Of a stretch of 20,165 nt of DNA, positions 1 through 8,651 are shown one piece after another; position 1 is the stretch's first letter, and each line of letters starts with the position of its first letter. The DNA lies in assembly GCA_964554335.1 (NCBI GenBank), contig CAZKOF010000035.1, positions 1 through 20,165 on the forward strand, read 5' to 3'. The stretch is from UBA3263 sp964554335. Its GTDB lineage: Bacteria; Bacteroidota; Bacteroidia; Bacteroidales; Muribaculaceae. Under the pieces are notes generated by a model. The model had not been told where the DNA came from, ran no database searches, and was given only the letters and a program-made list of their open reading frames with translations. Position numbers and translations under genes: made by a program.

Positions 1-31
1 AAAGATACGAATTATTTCTCTGATATGCAAA
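1..31 (-). promoter_or_regulatory. Outward-facing Bacteroidetes-type promoter in left repeat arm
   Basis: On the minus strand, TTTG (complement of 28-31) is followed by 20 bases and TATCTTT (complement of 7-1). The last G of the TAnnTTTG -7 box would be the first base beyond the window. Both elements and the spacing fit the Bacteroidetes sigma consensus. It would drive transcription away from the RND gene, out of the window. If the arm is an IS end, this is probably the transposase promoter. Confidence 0.6.
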
Positions 32-53
32 TATTTAATTTATAGAACCTACC
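2..53. repeat. Left arm of a 52-bp perfect inverted repeat at the window ends
   Basis: Bases 2-53 are the exact reverse complement of 20114-20165. Identity stops after the shared ACCTACC: this side continues TACTGTA, the other copy continues ATAAATA. The arm is AT-rich, holds a promoter that points out of the window, and ends about 31 bases before the RND start codon. It may be the end of an insertion sequence or another dispersed repeat; no recombinase gene sits next to it inside the window. Confidence 0.93.
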
Positions 54-66
54 TACTGTAATTTTG
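34..66 (+). promoter_or_regulatory. Possible hybrid promoter for the RND gene
   Basis: TAATTTTG at 59-66 is a good -7 box. The only -33 candidate at the right distance is TTTA at 34-37 (21-base spacer), which lies inside the repeat arm, while the -7 box lies outside it. If used, it would be a promoter formed by the repeat joining native DNA, with a leader of about 12 bases. The -33 element is weak. Confidence 0.35.
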
Positions 67-84
67 CATCCAAAACGCTTCACG

Positions 85-3000
85 ATGAACTTGCAGACTT
101 TTATCAACCGACCGATATTCTCCGGCGTACTGTCGGTTATCGTTGTTCTTCTCGGCATCATCGGACTTGTGCAGTTGCCTGTCGAACTGTTCCCTGAAAT
201 AGCTCCGCCCACAGTCAGGGTCAGCGCGACCTATACAGGTGCGAATGCCGAAACATTGCAGAAAGCTGTCGTCGCGCCGTTGGAAGAAGCCATCAACGGT
301 GTGGAGAATATCAATTATATGACATCATACGCCACCAACAACGGCACGGCTACCATCAACGTATATTTCCGTCAGGGGACAGACCCCGACATGGCCGCGG
401 TGAACGTGCAGAACCGCATCGCTTCGGCACAAGGCGTACTTCCGGCGGAGGTAATACGTTCGGGCATTACGGTACGCAAAAGCCAAAACAGCACGGTGAA
501 AATCGTTGCTTTATACAGTCCCGGCAATAGCGTCGACCAGAAATTCCTGTACAACTATTTCAAGATAAACATAGAGCCGCGACTGGCGCGTATTCCCGGC
601 GTGGGCGACATCACCGTGTTCGGTTCCGAATATTCGCTGCGCATCTGGTTGGATGCGCAGAAAATGGCCTCCTACGGTCTTGTTCCTGCCGACATTACCG
701 CCGTATTGGACGAACAGAATGTGGAAGCGCCTACCGGGACATTGGGAGCAGACATGGACAATACATTCCAATATGTGTTGAAATACCGAGGACGCTATGA
801 AGACGAACAGGATTTCGGCAATCTCGTTATCAAATCGTTATCCGACGGAAGTATCCTGCGGCTGAAAGATGTTGCTGAAATTGAACTTGGCGTGTTGAGT
901 TACGCAACACGAAACGAATTGACAGGACATCCGGGCACAAACTGCATGATAGCGCAGGCTCCCGGTTCCAACGCCAACGAAATCGTCGGGGCGATAGATG
1001 ATGTGATACAGGATGCTGCTTCCGAACTGCCCGAAGGAATGGAACTGGTGGAGCTGATGAGCATCAAGAGTTTCCTGGACGCCTCCGTACATAATGTGAT
1101 TAAAACATTAGTTGAAGCCATGCTACTGGTTATCTTGATTGTATGGCTTTTCCTGCGCGACTTGCGTTCCACTGTAATTCCTGCCGCGGCTATCGTCGTG
1201 TCATTGATAGGAACATTCGCTTTCCTCTATTTCGCGGGAATGTCCATAAATATGCTGACGCTATTCGCGCTTATTCTTGTTATCGGCACGGTTGTAGACG
1301 ATGCCATTGTGGTCGTGGAGGCGGTGCAGACACGCTTCGACAACGGTTGCCGGTCGCCCCGGCAGGCAACAACGGAGGCTATGCACGGCCTCGGTCGTCC
1401 GCTGGTCACCACCTCGTTGGTATTCATGTCCGTGTTCATTCCGGTTTGCTTTATCGGCGGTGCGACGGGCAGGTTCTATACGCAGTTCGGTCTGACGATG
1501 GCTATTGCCGTCTGTTTCTCCACGTTCAATGCTCTGACCCTCAGTCCGGCATTGTGTGTGCTGCTGATGAAACCGCCTGCCGACAATGTGAAGGCGTCCA
1601 GTTATGCAATCGCTTATGATGCCGCCTTTCATGGGATGACACGAAAATATAAAAGTTCCGTGCTATTCCTGTTCCGGCACAAGAGGCTTGCCGCAATATT
1701 GTTGCTTGCCGCAACCTGCGGGTTTTTCTATCTGCTGAATGTCACGAAAACAGGACTTGTGCCTGACGAAGATACCGGGACCATCGTGGTCGATGTGCAG
1801 GCAGCTCCCGGAACAAGCCTTGCCCGGACAGAACGCATACTGAGGGATGTCGAAGACCGTATAAAGGATACTCCGCAATTTCAAACATACTCCAAGTCAA
1901 TAGGTATGGGAATGCTCGCCGGGCAAGGACCGGCCAACGGAACATTTATTATCCGCTTGAAGCCGTGGGACCGGCGCAAAGGCAGGCATGACGACAACCG
2001 TTCCGTTATCAATGACCTGTATGGCCGTCTTGCGGACATTGCCGATGCACGGATTATGATTTTTGCCCAACCTGTCATTGCCGGATATGGCGTGAGCAAC
2101 GGTTTCGAGGTGCACGTTCAGGACCGGCGCGGAAGTTCGGTAGAAGAACAGCAACGTCATGCACAGGCATTCATCGAAGCATTGAACAAACGACCTGAAA
2201 TAGCACGGGCACAAACATCCTTCGACAACCGTTACCCGCAGTATCGGGTGGATGTGGATGCCGCCGTGTGCAAGCGTGCGGGTGTTTCTCCATCTGATGT
2301 CCTCGATGCTTTGTCAGGCTATATAGGAGGAGTATATTCGTCGAATATCAACCGCTTTTCCAAACTATACAGGGTAATAATGCAAGCGTCGCCGCAATAC
2401 AGGGCAGACGCTAATGCTCTCGACGGCTTATTCGTGCGCACCGCCTCGGGCGAAATGTCCCCGATCAGCCGTTATGTCACCCTGACCCGTGTCTATGGTC
2501 CGGAATCCTTGTCACGTTTCAACCTTTTCCCGTCTATTGCAGTCAACGGTGCGCCCGCCGCCGGATATAGCTCCGGCCAGGCTCTGGCCGCCATTCGTGA
2601 AGTAGCAGCGCAGACACTTCCGGCGGGATATGGCTATGAGTTCGGGGCGATGTCGCGCGAGGAGGCGGCGGCAGGAAACACATCGGTTTGGGTATTCGGA
2701 ATCTTTATTGTTTTTATTTACCTGATTCTGTGTGCCCTGTACGAAAGTCTTTTCATCCCGCTTGCCGTCATTCTTTCAATTCCTTTCGGACTGCTCGGCA
2801 GCTTTCTGTTCGCCAAACTGTTCGGCATCGAGAACAACATCTATATGCAAACCGGCGTCATCATGCTTATCGGGCTGCTTGCCAAGACCGCCATTCTTCA
2901 GACTGAATACGCTTCGGAATGTCGTAGCAAGGGTATGAGCATCACGGCATCTGCCGTCGCTGCCGCAAGTGTCCGTCTGCGTCCTATCCTGATGACTTCG

Positions 3001-3207
3001 CTGACAATGATATTCGGACTGCTTCCGCTGATATTCTCTACCGGGGTCGGCTGCAACGGCTCCCGCTCGCTGGCAGTGGGGACGATAGGCGGTATGTTGG
3101 TGGGCACTGTGTCCCTGTTGCTTTTCGTGCCGCTCCTGTTCTCCGTGTTCAGATACATGGAGGAAAAAACTTGTATTCATTTTAACCGACACCCGATGTT
3201 GTTCTGA
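85..3207 (+). CDS. RND (HAE-1/AcrB-like) multidrug efflux inner-membrane pump
   Basis: This is a proton-driven inner-membrane exporter of the AcrB/MexB type that normally works with a periplasmic adaptor and a TolC-like outer-membrane channel. The ATG at 85 (MNLQTFINRPIFSG) gives 1040 residues, the usual family length; a TTG at 64 would add seven residues that are not family-like. The first transmembrane helix follows at once, then periplasmic loop, and TM4 carries the paired aspartates of the proton relay (GTVVDDAIVVVE, D405-D406). TM10 carries the matching lysine (GLLAKTAIL). The second periplasmic loop and last helices are complete. No adaptor or TolC gene follows; the usual upstream adaptor could lie beyond the left end. 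It has its own terminator. Substrates cannot be told from sequence. Confidence 0.93.
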   Translation: MNLQTFINRPIFSGVLSVIVVLLGIIGLVQLPVELFPEIAPPTVRVSATYTGANAETLQKAVVAPLEEAINGVENINYMTSYATNNGTATINVYFRQGTDPDMAAVNVQNRIASAQGVLPAEVIRSGITVRKSQNSTVKIVALYSPGNSVDQKFLYNYFKINIEPRLARIPGVGDITVFGSEYSLRIWLDAQKMASYGLVPADITAVLDEQNVEAPTGTLGADMDNTFQYVLKYRGRYEDEQDFGNLVIKSLSDGSILRLKDVAEIELGVLSYATRNELTGHPGTNCMIAQAPGSNANEIVGAIDDVIQDAASELPEGMELVELMSIKSFLDASVHNVIKTLVEAMLLVILIVWLFLRDLRSTVIPAAAIVVSLIGTFAFLYFAGMSINMLTLFALILVIGTVVDDAIVVVEAVQTRFDNGCRSPRQATTEAMHGLGRPLVTTSLVFMSVFIPVCFIGGATGRFYTQFGLTMAIAVCFSTFNALTLSPALCVLLMKPPADNVKASSYAIAYDAAFHGMTRKYKSSVLFLFRHKRLAAILLLAATCGFFYLLNVTKTGLVPDEDTGTIVVDVQAAPGTSLARTERILRDVEDRIKDTPQFQTYSKSIGMGMLAGQGPANGTFIIRLKPWDRRKGRHDDNRSVINDLYGRLADIADARIMIFAQPVIAGYGVSNGFEVHVQDRRGSSVEEQQRHAQAFIEALNKRPEIARAQTSFDNRYPQYRVDVDAAVCKRAGVSPSDVLDALSGYIGGVYSSNINRFSKLYRVIMQASPQYRADANALDGLFVRTASGEMSPISRYVTLTRVYGPESLSRFNLFPSIAVNGAPAAGYSSGQALAAIREVAAQTLPAGYGYEFGAMSREEAAAGNTSVWVFGIFIVFIYLILCALYESLFIPLAVILSIPFGLLGSFLFAKLFGIENNIYMQTGVIMLIGLLAKTAILQTEYASECRSKGMSITASAVAAASVRLRPILMTSLTMIFGLLPLIFSTGVGCNGSRSLAVGTIGGMLVGTVSLLLFVPLLFSVFRYMEEKTCIHFNRHPMLF

Positions 3208-3264
3208 TATATCTAATTGGAGTGTAACGGGGCGTAGGAAAAATGGACAGGTCAGGCATACAGG

Positions 3265-3301
3265 AATCGGAGTGCGGTTCTTGATGAGCTGCACTCCGAT
3301 T
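3265..3301. repeat. Hairpin between RND gene and its terminator
   Basis: AATCGGAGTGC (3265-3275) and GCACTCCGATT (3291-3301) form a perfect 11-bp stem with a 15-base loop. No T-run follows on either strand, so it is probably not a terminator by itself. It could protect the mRNA 3' end or be a relic of an inserted sequence. Confidence 0.6.
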
Positions 3302-3316
3302 TATGTTGGCAGTGGA

Positions 3317-3341
3317 GGAGTCAGTATGGACTCCGTTTTTT
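3317..3341 (+). terminator. Intrinsic terminator of the RND gene
   Basis: GGAGTC (3317-3322), a six-base loop and GACTCC (3329-3334) are followed by G and six Ts (3336-3341). It lies about 110 bases after the RND stop codon and stops plus-strand readthrough into the convergent CoA-transferase gene. No T-run exists on the minus strand here. Confidence 0.75.
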
Positions 3342-3350
3342 GCAGTAGGG

Positions 3351-4850
3351 TTAGAGGCGGGCGTTGCGCATGTCGCCGGTTTCGTTGAAAGCGGTGTGGA
3401 AAGCGAAGGCTGCGCTAAGGTCGTGGGGGGTCTGTCCGCCGTGGCCGTGGTGTAGGTATTGGCGGAGGAGGGGACGGTAGTCAGGGTGTGCGCAGTTTTC
3501 GATGATTAGTTCGGCGCGCTGCACGGGGTCTTTACCGCGGAGGTCGGCAACACCCCGGTCGGTGATGAGGACGTCGACGGAGTGTTCGGAGTGGTCCTGA
3601 TGTGCAACCATGGGTACGATGTTTGAGATACATCCGCCTTTGGTCACGGAGGGGCAGGAGAAAATCGAGAGGTAGCTGTTGCGGGTAAAATCGCCCGAGC
3701 CGCCGATGCCGTTCATCATCTTGGTTCCGAGAACGTGGGTCGAGTTGATGGCGCCGAAGATGTCGGCCTCGAGGGCGGTGTTCATCGCGATGATTCCGAG
3801 TCGGCGAATGACTTCCGGGTTGTTGCTGAGTTCGGAGGGGCGGATGCAGATTCGGCGACAGAAGTCGTGGTCATGGGCAAAGAGGCGGGCCTGAGCTTCG
3901 TCGCTCATGGTCAGCGAGCATGTGCTGACGAATTTGCAACGGTCGCGTTCCATGAGATCGAGGACGGCGTCCTGGGCCACTTCGGTGTACATCGTGAACG
4001 GGGGGATTTCATGGGCGTCGGCGAGGCCGTAGAGCACGGCGTTGGCAACGTTGCCTACTCCGCTCTGGAGGGGTAGGAATTCTTTGGGGAGGCGTCCGGT
4101 TTTGAGTTCGTGGATAAGGAATTCGCAGACGTTTGCGCCGATACGCTCGGAGGTTTCGTCAAGGGCGGAAAACGGTTTAACGCCGTCGGTCACATGAGTA
4201 GGCACCACTCCGATGACCTTCTTGGGGTCAACGTAGAGGTAGGGGGAACCGATGCGGTCATTGACGTTGTAGATGGGAATTTCGCGGCGATGAGGGGGAT
4301 CGAGGGGGAGGTAGAGGTCGTGGAGGCCTTCGAGCTTCGTCGAAATTGCGGAGTTGAGCTCGATGATGATTTTGTCGGCCATGTTGGCGATGGTCGTTGA
4401 TATCCCGGCCCCGGTTCCGAGCACGAGGCGTCCGTCATCGCGCACATCGACGGCTTCGATAACGGCGAAGTTCATGGGGCCGTAGAAGCCATAGCGGAGC
4501 TTCTGGGCCATTTCGCTGAGGTGGAGATCGAAGTAGTGTGCGTCGTGACTGTTGATTCGCTTGCGCAGGTCGGGGGTGTTCTGGTAAGGGGCACGACGGT
4601 CAATGGCATTGGCGAGCGAGAGGGCGCCGTCGACGTGCATGTTGGTGCTGGCTCCGGTGAAGAGGCTGACCTTGTAGGGGCGTCCGGCATCATGTTCGTC
4701 CCTGGCGACTTTCGCTATGGCGTCGAAAGTGTCTTTAGGAGCGCCGGATGCGGTAAATCCGCTCAAGCCGATGGTCGCACCGTTGTGGATATGGCTTGCG
4801 GCCTCTTCGGCCGTCAGAATCGGAAATGACATTCTATCTGTGAATTTCAT
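3351..4850 (-). CDS. Acetyl-CoA hydrolase/transferase family; probable succinyl-CoA:acetate CoA-transferase
   Basis: The 499-residue cytoplasmic enzyme belongs to the AarC/Cat1/ScpC branch of class I CoA-transferases, which move CoA between succinate, acetate or propionate. In Bacteroidales such an enzyme serves succinate/propionate fermentation or acetate activation. Visible marks are the GLSGFTASGAPK loop near residue 28, QSGVGNVANAV near 262, the proposed catalytic glutamate E290 in MYTEVAQD, and the branch hallmark GGSGDFTRN (383-391). Length and ends match the family. The ATG at 4850 is used here; a second in-frame ATG at 4832 is the other candidate. It is a single gene with a clear promoter at 4872-4903. 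Exact acyl-CoA preference (acetyl, propionyl, succinyl) cannot be read from sequence. Confidence 0.9.
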   Translation of the reverse strand: MKFTDRMSFPILTAEEAASHIHNGATIGLSGFTASGAPKDTFDAIAKVARDEHDAGRPYKVSLFTGASTNMHVDGALSLANAIDRRAPYQNTPDLRKRINSHDAHYFDLHLSEMAQKLRYGFYGPMNFAVIEAVDVRDDGRLVLGTGAGISTTIANMADKIIIELNSAISTKLEGLHDLYLPLDPPHRREIPIYNVNDRIGSPYLYVDPKKVIGVVPTHVTDGVKPFSALDETSERIGANVCEFLIHELKTGRLPKEFLPLQSGVGNVANAVLYGLADAHEIPPFTMYTEVAQDAVLDLMERDRCKFVSTCSLTMSDEAQARLFAHDHDFCRRICIRPSELSNNPEVIRRLGIIAMNTALEADIFGAINSTHVLGTKMMNGIGGSGDFTRNSYLSIFSCPSVTKGGCISNIVPMVAHQDHSEHSVDVLITDRGVADLRGKDPVQRAELIIENCAHPDYRPLLRQYLHHGHGGQTPHDLSAAFAFHTAFNETGDMRNARL

Positions 4851-4871
4851 GAATTAAACGTTTATTGCGTG

Positions 4872-4903
4872 CAAAGGTACAAAAAAAGCACAAATCCCGC
4901 AAA
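4872..4903 (-). promoter_or_regulatory. Promoter of the CoA-transferase gene
   Basis: On the minus strand TTTG (complement of 4900-4903), a 20-base spacer and TACCTTTG (complement of 4872-4879) match the Bacteroidetes consensus at every defined position. It gives a 5' leader of roughly 15 bases before the ATG at 4850. Confidence 0.8.
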
Positions 4904-5010
4904 CATGTGCACATACATTGCCAAACTCCATATCGGGCGTTGCGTGTCGGGCTGCGATGCAGCCTGTCGCCTTTCTTGACAATGCGCGCCGGCCAACCGA
5001 CTCCTTGCAT

Positions 5011-5040
5011 AAAAAAACGGTTGTCTCACGACAGACCGTT
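5011..5040 (-). terminator. Minus-strand intrinsic terminator with no gene feeding it
   Basis: Read on the minus strand, AACGGT and ACCGTT form the outer stem, TGTC/GACA extends it past a single bulged base, the loop is four bases, and a run of Ts (complement of 5011-5017) follows. It resembles a textbook rho-independent terminator. No minus-strand gene lies upstream of it (5041-5238), so it may end a small RNA or block antisense transcription from the kinase operon. Confidence 0.6.
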
Positions 5041-5191
5041 AATCTTAAACCTTAAATCTAATATCAAAAATCACAGTGCAAATACAGTAAAGATACCTTT
5101 TAGACAATGAAACCGGGGGAAAGGTTTAGAGAAATCGTGGTTTTTAACCTTTTTTAACCCGAAATTATAACCCGTTTAACGGCAAAATCTC

Positions 5192-5199
5192 TATTTTTG
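5192..5199 (+). promoter_or_regulatory. Putative -7 box for the response regulator operon
   Basis: TATTTTTG matches TAnnTTTG and lies 39 bases before the start codon. I see no good TTTG at the expected distance upstream, so the promoter may depend on an activator or lie elsewhere. Confidence 0.45.
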
Positions 5200-5238
5200 T
5201 AGTCTATAAAATTGACATAACATATTGCCATTGCCACT

Positions 5239-5949
5239 ATGCGAGTTAAGATACTTGTAATTGACGACGAAGAGTCGATTTGTGAAATTTTACGCTACAA
5301 TTTGGTCAAGGAGGGATATGAGGTTGACATCGCCTTTTCGGCCGAAGAGGCCCTGGAGTTGGACCTGCCCTCATACTCGCTCTTTATCGTTGACATAATG
5401 ATGGACAAGATGAGCGGATTTGATTTCGCCCACAGAATCAAGAATATCGATGAGCTCGAGAACAAACCGATTATTTTCTGCACAGCCCTTGCCGACGAAG
5501 ACGATACGGTCATGGGACTTAATATCGGAGCCGACGACTATATCACCAAGCCGTTCTCTATTCCGGAGGTTATAGCCCGGGTGCGCTCGGTCTTGCGCCG
5601 CAGCAATATATCAGCCCACATCACGGCCAACCGCTCGAAAGCCAAATATGAGGAAGACATCATCTTCAAAGGACTGCGGCTGAACCGCAATGAAAAAATA
5701 TGTTATATCGACGGAGTTCTCCAGCAGCTCTCGAAGACCGAGTTCGACCTTCTGTTGTTCTTCCTCGAGCACCGTAACCGAATTTACTCGCGCGAGGAGA
5801 TTATCCGATCCGTATGGGCCAACAACGTGATTGTCAGCAACCGCACCGTCGACACCAGCCTGACCCGACTGCGCAAGAAACTCGGCGAATACGGCCGACA
5901 CATTGAAACTCGCGTGGGATTCGGATATGGCTTTAAAGAGGTCATTTAG
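5239..5949 (+). CDS. OmpR/PhoB-family response regulator
   Basis: This 236-residue cytoplasmic transcription factor has a receiver domain (1-122) and a winged-helix DNA-binding domain (about 135-235). The receiver shows the acidic pair D9/D10, the phosphoacceptor D52 in FIVDIMMDKMSGF, T82 in the switch position and K104 in ITKPF. The output domain ends with the winged helix (TVDTSLTRLRKKLG, then RVGFGYGF). The histidine kinase starts inside its last codons (23-base overlap), so the two are surely partners and translationally coupled. The regulon is not evident; the nearest targets to test are its own operon and the divergent CoA-transferase gene. It does not resemble RprY closely enough to borrow that name. 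Confidence 0.93.
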   Translation: MRVKILVIDDEESICEILRYNLVKEGYEVDIAFSAEEALELDLPSYSLFIVDIMMDKMSGFDFAHRIKNIDELENKPIIFCTALADEDDTVMGLNIGADDYITKPFSIPEVIARVRSVLRRSNISAHITANRSKAKYEEDIIFKGLRLNRNEKICYIDGVLQQLSKTEFDLLLFFLEHRNRIYSREEIIRSVWANNVIVSNRTVDTSLTRLRKKLGEYGRHIETRVGFGYGFKEVI

Positions 5950-7411
5950 TCTATTTTGGAAATTATTTCTCCCTCAGGTGCTGATGCTCTGGGTCACAAT
6001 CGGTATGCTCGTCTGGTACACGATATCGAACGAGCAGGACGTTCGCCGCTCTATCCACGAGAACCAGCTGCGCAACGTCAACGCCACGGTGCTCGACGCC
6101 TATGAGCACGGTCAGGACCTTCAGACGGTTCTTGACTTCATTGCGGACTACAACGGCAACACACTGCTCAACAACCTGAGCATCACCGTATATAACGAGA
6201 ACGACGAGCCGATAGCCGGCATCGGCCAGTTGATTCTCATCGAAGACACGGACCATAAAGCCATTCCGGAACTTGACCTTGCCGACGAACGCGGCGAGGC
6301 AACCAACGTGCGCCCCAACCTTATCAGCAAAACCGAGTCGATGTTCTCGCTGATGACATCGAACGACGGCGAGATACGTTCGTTGGCGTCCGTGCCCTAC
6401 ACGCCTTCGTTTGTTCACGCCCTCGGCTACAACACGGCAATCTGGGTTCTGGTAATCGTCATGGCCCTGACGGCGACGGTTCTGACCTGGATCTTCTCGG
6501 CAAAAGTCACCCGCTCGATGACAACGCTCCACGAGTTTGCGCGCCGCGCGGCTGAAGATCGCGACATTGACCTGAACTCCATACACTTTTCACACGACGA
6601 AATCGGCGACGTCACCCGCGAGATTATCCGCCTCTACGTCGACAAAGACCATGCGACCAAGCGAATGGAGCATGAGCATCAGGTCGCCTTGCGCGCCAAC
6701 GAAGAGAAAGCGAGAGTCAAGCACCAGACAGCCAACAACCTAAACCACGAAATCAAGACCCCGGTAGGGGTTATCAAAGGGTATATCGACACCATCCTGT
6801 CAGACCCCGAGATGCCCGCTGAGCTGCGCAACAACTTCCTGCGCAAGGCCCAGGAGCACACCGACCGCCTGACCCAACTGCTGAAGGACGTCAGCTCAAT
6901 CACGCGTCTGGAGGAGGGAGCCTCGCAGGTCGAAGTCACCGACTTTGACTTCCACGACCTCGTCTATGCCATTGCCAATGACCTCGAAGTCAGCGACATC
7001 GGCGGCAACCTCGCCTTTGAATGGGACATACCGTTCGACACGAACATCTGCGGCAACTACACGCTGCTCAACAACGCGATAATCAATCTCGTCCGCAATG
7101 CCGCGAAATATTCCAAAGGCACCAAGATGACGCTCTCGATAGTCGGCGAAGACGAGAAGTTCTATACTTTCCGCTTTTCAGACGACGGAACCGGAGTCGG
7201 CGAAGAGCACATCGCCCACCTCTTTGATCGCTTCTACCGCATAGACGAGGGGCGCGCACGCAAGAGCGGCGGCACCGGCCTGGGCCTGCCGATTGTCAAG
7301 AGCACTTTCGCGGCACTGGGCGGCGAAATCATCGTGCGCAACGCCCACCCCCACGGACTTGAATTTATCTTCACCCTGCCGAAGGCAGCAACCCCCGAAA
7401 CCAATCCATAA
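5927..7411 (+). CDS. Membrane sensor histidine kinase
   Basis: This 494-residue inner-membrane kinase is the partner of the regulator just upstream. I choose the ATG at 5927 (MALKRSFSLFWKLF), which places the first transmembrane helix at about 12-33; a TTG at 5903 is less likely. A periplasmic sensor region (34-167) follows, then TM2 (168-190), HAMP linker, HisKA with H274 in NHEIKTP, and the ATPase domain: N box around N387 (NLVRNAAKYS), G1 box DDGTGVG (419 on), FDRFYR, and G2 box GGTGLGLPIVK (448 on). All catalytic parts are intact. The ligand is unknown; the periplasmic part has no fold I recognise. pepT follows after 19 bases, suggesting one operon. Confidence 0.93.
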   Translation: MALKRSFSLFWKLFLPQVLMLWVTIGMLVWYTISNEQDVRRSIHENQLRNVNATVLDAYEHGQDLQTVLDFIADYNGNTLLNNLSITVYNENDEPIAGIGQLILIEDTDHKAIPELDLADERGEATNVRPNLISKTESMFSLMTSNDGEIRSLASVPYTPSFVHALGYNTAIWVLVIVMALTATVLTWIFSAKVTRSMTTLHEFARRAAEDRDIDLNSIHFSHDEIGDVTREIIRLYVDKDHATKRMEHEHQVALRANEEKARVKHQTANNLNHEIKTPVGVIKGYIDTILSDPEMPAELRNNFLRKAQEHTDRLTQLLKDVSSITRLEEGASQVEVTDFDFHDLVYAIANDLEVSDIGGNLAFEWDIPFDTNICGNYTLLNNAIINLVRNAAKYSKGTKMTLSIVGEDEKFYTFRFSDDGTGVGEEHIAHLFDRFYRIDEGRARKSGGTGLGLPIVKSTFAALGGEIIVRNAHPHGLEFIFTLPKAATPETNP

Positions 7412-7430
7412 ACGATCTTAAAACCGGCAT

Positions 7431-8651
7431 ATGAATACACTTGACCGCTTTTTAGACTACGTCAAGTTCGACACCCAAAGCGACGAACTGACGAACATGA
7501 CCCCCTCGACACCGGGTCAATATAAGTTCGCACAGTATCTTGAAGAGAAAGTGCGCGAAATGGGCCTGACAGAAATATCGCTCGACGAGAACGGCTACCT
7601 GATGGCCTCCCTCCCGGCAAACACCGACAAACCGCTCCCGACGGTCGGCTTCATCGCCCACCTCGACACGTCGCCCGACATGACCGGGCGCCACGTCAAC
7701 CCGCAGATTGTCCGCGGCTACGACGGCGGCGACATCTGCCTGAACGCCACGGAGGGCATCTACCTGCGCCCGTCTGAATTCCCCGAGATGCTCCACTACG
7801 TCGGCCAAGACCTCGTGACCACCGACGGCACCACGCTTCTCGGCGCCGACGACAAAGCGGGCATCGCCGAAATCATGGGCGCGGTTGAATATCTACAACA
7901 ACACCCCGATATCAAGCACGGAAAAATCCGCATTGCCTTCAACCCCGACGAGGAAATAGGCCGCGGCGCGCATAAGTTCGACGTTGAACGCTTCGGCTGC
8001 GACTGGGCATACACGATGGACGGCGGCGAAATCGGCGAGCTGGAATATGAAAACTTCAACGCCGCGGTTGCCAAAATAATCTTTAAAGGGCGCAACGTAC
8101 ATCCCGGCTATGCCAAGCATAAGATGGTCAACTCCATGCGCGTGGCCACGCAATTTGCAATCATGCTTCCGCGTTGGGAAACACCCGAACACACCGAAGG
8201 CTACGAAGGGTTCTATCACCTGGTCGGAATGGAGGGCACGGTCGAGCAGACCGAGCTGACATATATTATCCGCGACTTTGACCGCGACCGCTTTGAGCGC
8301 CGCAAAAAGGAGTTCGAGCACCTTACCCGCAAAATCAACAAGGAATTCCCCGACTGCGCATCGCTCGAAATCAAAGACCAGTACTTCAACATGCGCGAAA
8401 AAGTCGAGCCTGTAAGCTATATAGTAGACATCGCCGAGCAGGCAATGAAAAACGCCGGCCTGACGCCGAAAGTCGTGCCCATCCGCGGCGGCACCGACGG
8501 CGCGCAGCTCAGCTTCAAGGGCCTGCCCTGCCCCAACATCTTTGCCGGCGGACTTAACTTCCACGGCCGCTATGAGTTCATTCCCATAGAGTCACTCAAC
8601 AAAGCCGCCGAAGTAATCGTTGAGATAGCAAAGATTATTGCCAACCGATGA
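7431..8651 (+). CDS. pepT: Peptidase T (tripeptide aminopeptidase, M20B)
   Basis: This 406-residue cytoplasmic zinc exopeptidase removes the N-terminal residue of tripeptides. The length is that of PepT. Metal and catalytic residues of the family are visible: H77 and D79 in GFIAHLDTS, D140 in LGADDKAG, E174/E175 in FNPDEEIGRGAH, D197 in YTMDGGE, and H378 in GGLNFHGRYEF. The dimerisation domain lies in between. The gene starts 19 bases after the kinase and overlaps the next gene by four bases (ATGA), which indicates cotranscription. Its link to the two-component system may only be operon membership. Confidence 0.95.
   Translation: MNTLDRFLDYVKFDTQSDELTNMTPSTPGQYKFAQYLEEKVREMGLTEISLDENGYLMASLPANTDKPLPTVGFIAHLDTSPDMTGRHVNPQIVRGYDGGDICLNATEGIYLRPSEFPEMLHYVGQDLVTTDGTTLLGADDKAGIAEIMGAVEYLQQHPDIKHGKIRIAFNPDEEIGRGAHKFDVERFGCDWAYTMDGGEIGELEYENFNAAVAKIIFKGRNVHPGYAKHKMVNSMRVATQFAIMLPRWETPEHTEGYEGFYHLVGMEGTVEQTELTYIIRDFDRDRFERRKKEFEHLTRKINKEFPDCASLEIKDQYFNMREKVEPVSYIVDIAEQAMKNAGLTPKVVPIRGGTDGAQLSFKGLPCPNIFAGGLNFHGRYEFIPIESLNKAAEVIVEIAKIIANR

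Larger units (their letters stand above)
4851..5238. other. Intergenic region between divergent CoA-transferase and response regulator genes
   Basis: This 388-bp gap holds the CoA-transferase promoter (4872-4903), a minus-strand terminator hairpin (5011-5040) and a weak plus-strand promoter at 5192-5199. A plus-strand stretch around 5121-5156 (AAGGTT, then AACCTTTTTT) could form a weak hairpin with a T-run. I see no credible coding sequence; 5041-5190 is AT-rich and otherwise unexplained. Confidence 0.6.

Noticed and set aside
3735..4829. Plus-strand open frames opposite the CoA-transferase gene
   Set aside because: Shadow frames of a gene with clear family motifs and promoter.
5239..7411. 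Assigning the two-component pair as RprY/RprX
   Set aside because: The regulator shares only family-level motifs with RprY, so no specific name is justified.
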